Shown here: positions 58,679 through 64,000 of the stretch, piece after piece | Position numbering within the stretch: position 1 is the stretch's first letter | Layout: each line of letters starts with the position of its first letter | Assembly (NCBI RefSeq): GCF_022790535.1 | Contig: NZ_LOHG01000004.1 | Coordinates: 269,326-333,325, forward strand | DNA length: 64,000 nt | Direction of reading: 5' to 3' | Source: Pseudomonas maioricensis | GTDB taxonomy: Bacteria; Pseudomonadota; Gammaproteobacteria; Pseudomonadales; Pseudomonadaceae | Notes under the pieces: generated by a model | Told to the model about the DNA's origin: nothing | The model's input: the letters and a program-made list of their open reading frames with translations, nothing else | The model's database searches: none | Translations under genes and position numbers: made by a program

Positions 58679-58714
58679 AAAAGGCATTTAACTTCAGTAA
58701 GTTATTTTATTTTC

Positions 58715-58802
58715 AGGAGAGCTGACGAGCAGCGCGAGGCTGCGATGGCGTTTTATCTGACACAGCGCCATCGCAGCCTCGCGCTGCTCGTCAGCTCCTA
58801 CA
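58715..58802. repeat. Inverted repeat (E family)
   Basis: Arms AGGAGAGCTGACGAGCAGCG and CGCTGCTCGTCAGCTCCTAC with an inner GCGATGGCG/CGCCATCGC extension. A fully paired long hairpin; related to the element at 18644. Confidence 0.85.
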
Positions 58803-58888
58803 GCCGGTGTTTACGGCTCGATGACGGGAATGTTAGCGTGCTACTCATCTGTAACCCTTTATAAAAAGCGTGCGAGAGTAGCTACCCC

Positions 58889-59863
58889 ATGAAAAAGACC
58901 GTACTTGCCTTCAGCCGTGTATCCCCCGAAATGGCCGAACGGCTGGAACAGGATTTCAACGTGATCGTGCCCGACCCGAAGCTCGGCGATCTGAATGCAC
59001 AGTTCAATGACGCGCTGCCCAAGTGCCACGGCATGATCGGCGCAGGTCGACAGCTAGGGCGCGAACAGCTGGCAGCGGCCACTCAGCTGGAGGTGGTGTC
59101 GAGCATTTCCGTCGGTTACGACAACTACGACGTCAGCTACTTCAACGAGCGCGGCATCATGCTCACCAATACTCCGGATGTGCTGACTGAAAGCACCGCT
59201 GACCTGGGTTTTTCCCTGATCATGAGCAGCGCACGTCGCGTTGCAGAACTCGACGCCTGGACCAAGGCCGGTCAGTGGAAGCGCAGCGTTGAAGCCGCGC
59301 AGTTCGGGACGGATGTTCACGGCAAGACGCTGGGCATCGTCGGTATGGGCAACATCGGCGCGGCGGTTGCGCGCCGTGGTCGTCTGGGTTTCAACATGCC
59401 GATCCTGTACAGCGGCAACAGCCGCAAGACCGAGCTGGAGCAGGAACTGGGCGCGCAATTCCGTAGCCTTGATCAACTGCTTGCCGAGTCGGACTTCGTC
59501 TGCCTGGTGGTGCCGTTGAGCGAGAAGACCAAGCACCTGATCAGCAGCCGTGAACTGGGCTTGATGAAGTCCAGCGCAATTCTGATCAACATCGCCCGTG
59601 GCCCTATCGTCGACGAAGCAGCGCTGATCGAAGCGTTGCAGAACGGCACCATTCGCGGTGCAGGGCTGGATGTCTACGAGAAAGAACCACTGAGCGAGTC
59701 GCCGCTGTTCAGCCTGAAAAACGCCGTAACCCTGCCACACATCGGCTCGGCCACTACCGAAACCCGACAGGCCATGGCGGATCTTGCCTACACCAACCTG
59801 CGCGCCGCGTTGCTGGGTGAGAAGCCGAAGAACCTGGTGAACCCGCAGGTGTGGAAGGGTTGA
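58889..59863 (+). CDS. 2-hydroxyacid dehydrogenase (2-ketogluconate/glyoxylate reductase type)
   Basis: A 324-residue D-isomer-specific 2-hydroxyacid dehydrogenase, closest to GhrB/TkrA. It has SISVGYDNYDVSYFNERGI, the cofactor motif GMGNIG (152-157), the catalytic arginine in INIARGPIVDE, the glutamate in DVYEKEPLSESPL and the histidine in LPHIGSATTETR. It reduces 2-ketogluconate, hydroxypyruvate or glyoxylate with NADPH. No 2-ketogluconate operon is adjacent. Confidence 0.9.
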   Translation: MKKTVLAFSRVSPEMAERLEQDFNVIVPDPKLGDLNAQFNDALPKCHGMIGAGRQLGREQLAAATQLEVVSSISVGYDNYDVSYFNERGIMLTNTPDVLTESTADLGFSLIMSSARRVAELDAWTKAGQWKRSVEAAQFGTDVHGKTLGIVGMGNIGAAVARRGRLGFNMPILYSGNSRKTELEQELGAQFRSLDQLLAESDFVCLVVPLSEKTKHLISSRELGLMKSSAILINIARGPIVDEAALIEALQNGTIRGAGLDVYEKEPLSESPLFSLKNAVTLPHIGSATTETRQAMADLAYTNLRAALLGEKPKNLVNPQVWKG

Positions 59864-59886
59864 AGTTTATCGGCGTTTGAAACATC

Positions 59887-59954
59887 GCTATCGCGAGCAA
59901 GCTCACTCCTACAGAGGTATGTGAATCTGTAGGAGTGAGCTTGCTCGCGATGGC
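59887..59954. repeat. Two A-family REP arms in tail-to-tail order
   Basis: CTATCGCGAGCAAGCTCACTCCTACAG is followed by a 12-base gap and CTGTAGGAGTGAGCTTGCTC. This reversed arrangement is also seen at 52286. The CTGTAGGAG ends face inward. Confidence 0.8.
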
Positions 59955-59975
59955 GTATTAGCTGACCCCGCCGAC

Positions 59976-60875
59976 TCAAGCCAGCTTCGCACCCGCCGGC
60001 ACCACCGCCTTGGGCTTCCTGAACACCAGCACATTACCCAGCATCACCAACACCAGCCCCATCAATGCGGGGGCAGTCCATTGGTAGCCTTCGGCGAAAG
60101 CCGAGATGTTCAGCGCCACCACCGGGAACAGCACCGTGCAATACGCTGCCCGCTCCGGGCCCATGCGGCCGACCAGGGTCAGGTAGGCGGTGAAGCCGAT
60201 CACAGAGCCTGGAATGACTAGATACAGCAACGAACTGACATAACGGGTCGTCCACTCAAACCCGAACGGCGTGCCGCTGAGCAAGCAATACAGGCTGAGC
60301 ATACTGGCGCCGTAAAACATGCCCCAGGCGTTTGTAGTCATCGGCCGTAGACCGGCTTTTTGCTGCATGCTCGACAACATATTGCCCGCCGAGAAACACA
60401 TGGTGCCCAGTAAAGCGAGGCCCAGACCCATCAACGTTTCGCGACTGGCGCTGTGCCCGGACAGTTCAGGCCAAAACAGACAGCCCAGTCCGATCAGCCC
60501 CAGAGCGCCGCCCGCCAGTACATTGCGGGCGACTTTCTGTTTGAAGAACACCCGTGCATTCAGGGCATTCCACAGGGTTGCAGTGGAAAACACCACCGCA
60601 ATAAGTCCGCTGGGGATCCACTGGCTGGCGGTCAGGAAACACATGAAGTTGATGCAGAACAGACACAGCCCCTGCGCAACGCAAAGCATGTGCCCGCGCT
60701 GGTTGACCTTCTGCAGCTTGCCGCTGAGCAACAGCATCGCGAACAACACCAGTGCTGCGAGGCCGAATCGGTAAACGATGGAGACCGCAATTGCCACTTC
60801 GCCGAGCTGCAACTTCAACGCGATCCAGGTGGTGCCCCAGATCAGGACGGTAAGCAAATAAAGCGAAATGTTCAT
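59976..60875 (-). CDS. DMT-superfamily (EamA) transporter
   Basis: A 299-residue inner-membrane protein with ten predicted helices in two EamA repeats. It begins MNISLYLLTVLIWGTTWIAL, and GAxALGLIGLGCLFWPE and PGSVIGFTAYLTLVGRMGP are typical. It probably exports a metabolite or amino acid. The start at 60875 is used (an upstream ATG at 60899 gives an unusual leader). Divergent from the AraC regulator, which may control it. Confidence 0.88.
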   Translation of the reverse strand: MNISLYLLTVLIWGTTWIALKLQLGEVAIAVSIVYRFGLAALVLFAMLLLSGKLQKVNQRGHMLCVAQGLCLFCINFMCFLTASQWIPSGLIAVVFSTATLWNALNARVFFKQKVARNVLAGGALGLIGLGCLFWPELSGHSASRETLMGLGLALLGTMCFSAGNMLSSMQQKAGLRPMTTNAWGMFYGASMLSLYCLLSGTPFGFEWTTRYVSSLLYLVIPGSVIGFTAYLTLVGRMGPERAAYCTVLFPVVALNISAFAEGYQWTAPALMGLVLVMLGNVLVFRKPKAVVPAGAKLA

Positions 60876-60987
60876 GACGCGACTCCCAATGTGAGGCATC
60901 AGTCTGCGGCGAGCATGAACCGGTCATTTGCATAATCTTGCGCATTTGCTTCAGCGGTGGCTGGCAGAGAGTGCTGTAAGGCGTAGG

Positions 60988-61893
60988 ATGCGAGCCATGC
61001 CAGCCATCGAATCCATCCAGGTCTTTCAGGCCCTGAACAGCTCACCGCATGCTCGACTTGAGCAGAGCGCGGTGCTGGGCGATGGTTTGGTCGCAGCGTT
61101 GTGGAACAACCGCCACGACTCGCAGGAGTATCACGGCCCCAGCCATCACACGCTGTCGTGCTACATCGACGGCGGCACGGGCACGTTTCGTCGCGATCGG
61201 CCTGACCAGAAAGGCAGCCCCGACAAACTGTGCACCCTGCCCGCCGGGCATGAGTCAGCGTGGGTAATCAACGGCGAAATTCGTCTGGCGCACCTTTACA
61301 TCAGCCCGGAACAGTTCGCCCTGGGCTGCATCACTCTATTGGACCGCGAGCCTCGTGAGCTGCAATTACGGGAGAACACGTTTCACGATGATCCGGAGCA
61401 GGCCCTGCGCTTTCGTCAGTTGATCCAGATGAACTGGAGCGAGCCCGGGGAACGCTTGCTGACCAGCAGCATGGCCCACGAAATACTCAGCCGCGCGCTG
61501 TTTGATCAGGTTGGCATGCGGGACGGTTTGCGTTTGAAAGGCGGCCTGGCAGCGCATCAGCGCCGACAGTTGGTGGAGTTCATCGAAACTCACCTCGCCG
61601 AACCACTGAGCCTCGGGCAACTGGCCGGGCTGTGCGCATTGTCTGAATATCATTTCGCAAGGATGTTCCGCGAAAGCTTCGGTTTGCCGCCCCATCAATA
61701 CCTGCTTGCCCGGCGCCTGAACCACGCTCGCCAGTTGCTGCGTACTACGCACATGGCATTTGGAGCGATAGCGCTGGAATGCGGCTTTGCCAGTGCCAGC
61801 CATTTCAACAACCGCTTCCGGCAAGCGATGGGCGCGACGCCGGGGGAATACCGGTTGGCGTTTGCCGGGAAACATTTCGCCTGCTCCCTGTAG
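60988..61893 (+). CDS. AraC-family transcriptional regulator
   Basis: A 301-residue regulator with an N-terminal cupin-like sensing region and a C-terminal double helix-turn-helix (about 205-295): LAEPLSLGQLAGLCALSEYH, FARMFRESFGLPPHQYLLAR and ALECGFASASHFNNRFRQAM. Starts at 60988 or 60997 (MPAIESIQ) are both possible. The stop codon lies inside the left arm of a REP element. Divergent from the DMT transporter. Confidence 0.9.
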   Translation: MRAMPAIESIQVFQALNSSPHARLEQSAVLGDGLVAALWNNRHDSQEYHGPSHHTLSCYIDGGTGTFRRDRPDQKGSPDKLCTLPAGHESAWVINGEIRLAHLYISPEQFALGCITLLDREPRELQLRENTFHDDPEQALRFRQLIQMNWSEPGERLLTSSMAHEILSRALFDQVGMRDGLRLKGGLAAHQRRQLVEFIETHLAEPLSLGQLAGLCALSEYHFARMFRESFGLPPHQYLLARRLNHARQLLRTTHMAFGAIALECGFASASHFNNRFRQAMGATPGEYRLAFAGKHFACSL

Positions 61894-61978
61894 GAGTGAG
61901 CTTGCTCGCGATTCGGTCTGTCAGGCGATGAATACATCACCCGTGATGACGCTATCGCGAGCAAGCTCGCTCCTACAG
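61888..61978. repeat. REP-type inverted repeat (A family), overlaps the araC-type stop codon
   Basis: Arms CTGTAGGAGTGAGCTTGCTC and GAGCAAGCTCGCTCCTACAG. The TAG within CTGTAGG is the stop of the AraC-family gene. Confidence 0.88.
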
Positions 61979-62006
61979 GGTAGTGTTACAGCGCGACAGT
62001 GCAACA

Positions 62007-62339
62007 TCACGCCAGCATCTGATTAATAAAAATCAGTGGCCCGACCAACACCACTGCCGCCGCGAGCACCAACACCAGTCGTGGCAGAAACGGGATCAGG
62101 AACACCAGCAACAGCGCACTGCCCATCAATGCCGCAAACCATTGCACCAGGCCCATGCCCGAGGGTGTGGAAGCCAGCGCCGCCCACAGCGAGAGCGCCA
62201 GGCACAACCAGCCGACGCCCTTGAACAAACGGCTGCGAGCAGGGCTGAGCTTGCCGTGCAGCAATTCACCGTAGTGTTTGGTCATGGACAGGCAGAGCGC
62301 GGTAAAACCCACGTAACACAGCAATGTCGCCAGCAACAT
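62007..62339 (-). CDS. DUF3325 family membrane protein
   Basis: A 110-residue protein with three to four hydrophobic helices (about 1-18, 40-60, 67-88, 88-108). DUF3325 proteins are encoded beside PepSY and DUF3649 proteins near siderophore receptors. It overlaps the PepSY gene end by 1 base. Confidence 0.82.
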   Translation of the reverse strand: MLLATLLCYVGFTALCLSMTKHYGELLHGKLSPARSRLFKGVGWLCLALSLWAALASTPSGMGLVQWFAALMGSALLLVFLIPFLPRLVLVLAAAVVLVGPLIFINQMLA

Positions 62340-63919
62340 CAGTGAACCTCGCTTTCAAGTCGGGCCGACGGTGAATGTCTTTCAACCGCAGCAGCTGCTA
62401 TCGGCCGCAGCGGGCGGAATTTCCTGGCGCCCCAAGCCATGAAGAGTCCGGTAAACAACACTGTCAGATCAAAACCAATCAATACCCAATCATGCTTCTG
62501 CACTGAAGCGAGCAAGTAGTGGCCGCTGGTGACGATGTCCAGCAGCGGCAGACCGACAAATAACACCGCACCCAACATCAACTGCTCGCGCCACGCCTGA
62601 CGGCCTTTGCGCAGCAGCGCATGCAGCACTGAAAGGCCCCAGACGCTGAAGAACAGAGTGATCTCCCAATCACTGCGCTCGGCCAGCCCGACCGGCAGCA
62701 AGCGATTCCCCCAGAAGAATGCAGCAACGGCAAGCATCAACCCGGCCATGCCTGCGATGTTGAGCACTTCCACCAGTCGCAGCTCAAAAGGCAAGACGCC
62801 GGTCTTGGCGTGTTTGACTTGACGTTTAGCCAGCCACATCACCAACCCGGTGCCGATCATGGCCGTCCCGGCAATACCAAATACGAAATACAGCCAGCGC
62901 AACAATGGCCCGGCAAACTCACCCAGGTGCAGCCCGTACATCGCGCCGGACACCAGTAATGGTCCGGAACGCTGAGTCGGCAACGTCAGCACCTCACCAC
63001 TTACCCCGTTGAACACTACGTTAATACCCGGATCATGAATGACGCTGCTGCCAGCACCGGGCGACACCACGACCGTTGCCGCTGCATCACCCGGGTTATA
63101 GACCACCAGGCGACCCACCTCTTTGTCCGGCCATTGCTGCCCAGCCGCCCGCACGATCGGCGCAAGAGGTGCCAGGGCCGCAGCCGTGCCGGTTGTCTTA
63201 CTAGTGTTGGTATTCGGAAAAACATCGGCAAAAAACGCCTGGGTGTCCTTGCCATAAGAGGCAACGATGCTGGCAGGCATGACCAGCGACATGAAGATCA
63301 CCAGGCTGCTGTAGGTAATCATCAGATGAAATGGCAGCGCCAGAACACCAATCGCGTTATGCCCGTCCAGCCAGGAGCGTTGACCTTTGCGCGGACGAAA
63401 GGTGAAGAACTCCTTGAAAATTTTCTTGTGGGTGATGATCCCGGTGATCAACGCAATGAACATCAACATGGCGGCAATGGTCGACAACCAGCGACCCCAG
63501 GGATGCGGCATTTGCAGCTGGAAGTGGAACCGGTAGAAAAACTCTCCGCCCATGCTGCTGCGCGTCTGGATTTCTTCGCCGGTTTGCGGATCCAGGCTCT
63601 TGCGCATGAACGCGCCACGCTTGCCCTCTTGTTCTGCGGTCTGCCACATCAGCCCCAAGGCAGGTTTGCGCTCATCGGGCAGATCGATAAACCAGCGCGT
63701 GGCATTCGCCGCATGTTGCTGCAGATAAGCCTGGGCCCGATCGACACTGGCCTCGGTGTCGACCACCCGAGCCGGGATTTCCGGATGAGTCCAGCGGTTT
63801 ATTTCGTCCTTGAAGTAGGACATTGTTCCGGTCAGGAATATCGCGAACAACAGCCAGCCGAATACCAGTCCGATCCAGGTGTGCAGCCAGGCCATTGCCT
63901 GACGAAAACCTTCCTTCAT
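62339..63919 (-). CDS. PepSY-associated transmembrane protein
   Basis: A 526-residue inner-membrane protein. It starts MKEGFRQAMAWLHTWIGLVF, the PepSY-TM signature, and has helices near 20-35, 165-190 and 205-235 (LPFHLMITYSSLVIFMSLVM), then a PepSY-like periplasmic region and further helices to the C-terminus. Conserved histidines in LHTWIG, FHFQLQMPHPWG and GLHLGEF suit heme or ferric reductase roles in this family. The start at 63919 overlaps the stop of the upstream gene (ATGA). Confidence 0.87.
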   Translation of the reverse strand: MKEGFRQAMAWLHTWIGLVFGWLLFAIFLTGTMSYFKDEINRWTHPEIPARVVDTEASVDRAQAYLQQHAANATRWFIDLPDERKPALGLMWQTAEQEGKRGAFMRKSLDPQTGEEIQTRSSMGGEFFYRFHFQLQMPHPWGRWLSTIAAMLMFIALITGIITHKKIFKEFFTFRPRKGQRSWLDGHNAIGVLALPFHLMITYSSLVIFMSLVMPASIVASYGKDTQAFFADVFPNTNTSKTTGTAAALAPLAPIVRAAGQQWPDKEVGRLVVYNPGDAAATVVVSPGAGSSVIHDPGINVVFNGVSGEVLTLPTQRSGPLLVSGAMYGLHLGEFAGPLLRWLYFVFGIAGTAMIGTGLVMWLAKRQVKHAKTGVLPFELRLVEVLNIAGMAGLMLAVAAFFWGNRLLPVGLAERSDWEITLFFSVWGLSVLHALLRKGRQAWREQLMLGAVLFVGLPLLDIVTSGHYLLASVQKHDWVLIGFDLTVLFTGLFMAWGARKFRPLRPIAAAAVERHSPSARLESEVH

Positions 63920-64000
63920 GACAACCACCGTCCCAGACCGAAAACAACCGCGAGAATGGCCGCAGGCAGCAGGATGCCTGCCCATGCCCGCCATGCCGTA
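63916..64000 (-). CDS. Small membrane protein, 3' fragment (DUF3649-like), cut by window end
   Basis: On the minus strand the frame entering from the window end reads WRAWAGILLPAAILAVVFGL then GRWLS and a TGA that overlaps the PepSY start as ATGA. A C-terminal hydrophobic helix is visible. The usual DUF3649-PepSY-DUF3325 order supports the name; only about 28 residues are seen. Confidence 0.6.
   Translation of the reverse strand, partial: TAWRAWAGILLPAAILAVVFGLGRWLS

Overview
The window is chromosomal DNA of a fluorescent pseudomonad, most likely the Pseudomonas fluorescens lineage. Evidence: a complete twelve-gene alginate operon in the Pseudomonas order, behind an algD promoter of the AlgU/AlgT (sigma-22) type; a 218-residue esterase with the Ser114/Asp168/His199 triad of the P. 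fluorescens carboxylesterase; an aap amino-acid transporter; and about twenty REP-type inverted repeats of at least four families in the gaps between genes. No rRNA, tRNA, CRISPR array, transposase or prophage was recognised.

Layout. 0-10 kb: housekeeping genes (valS, rlmF, an HU protein, yejK with a membrane-anchored glutaredoxin) and small accessory genes (GST, GIY-YIG protein, NTF2-like protein, CynX-type MFS exporter). 10.4-13.1 kb: a small Pseudomonas gene behind a structured leader, then an orphan hcp with a DUF4225-like effector candidate and two related small membrane proteins that look like immunity proteins. 13.3-17.5 kb: aapJQMP amino-acid uptake operon with a sigma-54-type promoter. 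18-25.8 kb: estB, rhlB, moaCDE, a PIN-PhoH ATPase, a polysaccharide-deacetylase-like protein with a degraded active site, and yaaA. 26.1-43.2 kb: the alginate operon algD-8-44-K-E-G-X-L-I-J-F-A, closed by a strong terminator. 43.5-47.5 kb: an accessory block with a PI-PLC-domain protein, a secreted protein and an unknown protein. 47.8-52.2 kb: a membrane protein, an SDR, a second copy of the structured leader with its small gene, and a 686-residue protein ending in a pertussis-toxin-like ADP-ribosyltransferase domain. 52.4-57.4 kb: an AaeAB-type efflux operon plus its outer-membrane lipoprotein, with a divergent LysR regulator. 58.9-64 kb: 2-hydroxyacid dehydrogenase, DMT exporter with divergent AraC regulator, and a DUF3325/PepSY/DUF3649 cluster cut by the window end.

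How the genes work together. The alginate operon makes GDP-mannuronate (AlgA, AlgD), polymerises and exports it under c-di-GMP control (Alg8, Alg44), moves it through the periplasm and outer membrane (AlgK, AlgX, AlgE), and epimerises, acetylates or degrades it (AlgG, AlgI/J/F/X, AlgL). The efflux genes form an inner-membrane, periplasmic and outer-membrane pump. The most unusual content is the duplicated leader that shows compensatory base changes, the hcp-effector-immunity module, and the ADP-ribosyltransferase toxin candidate.
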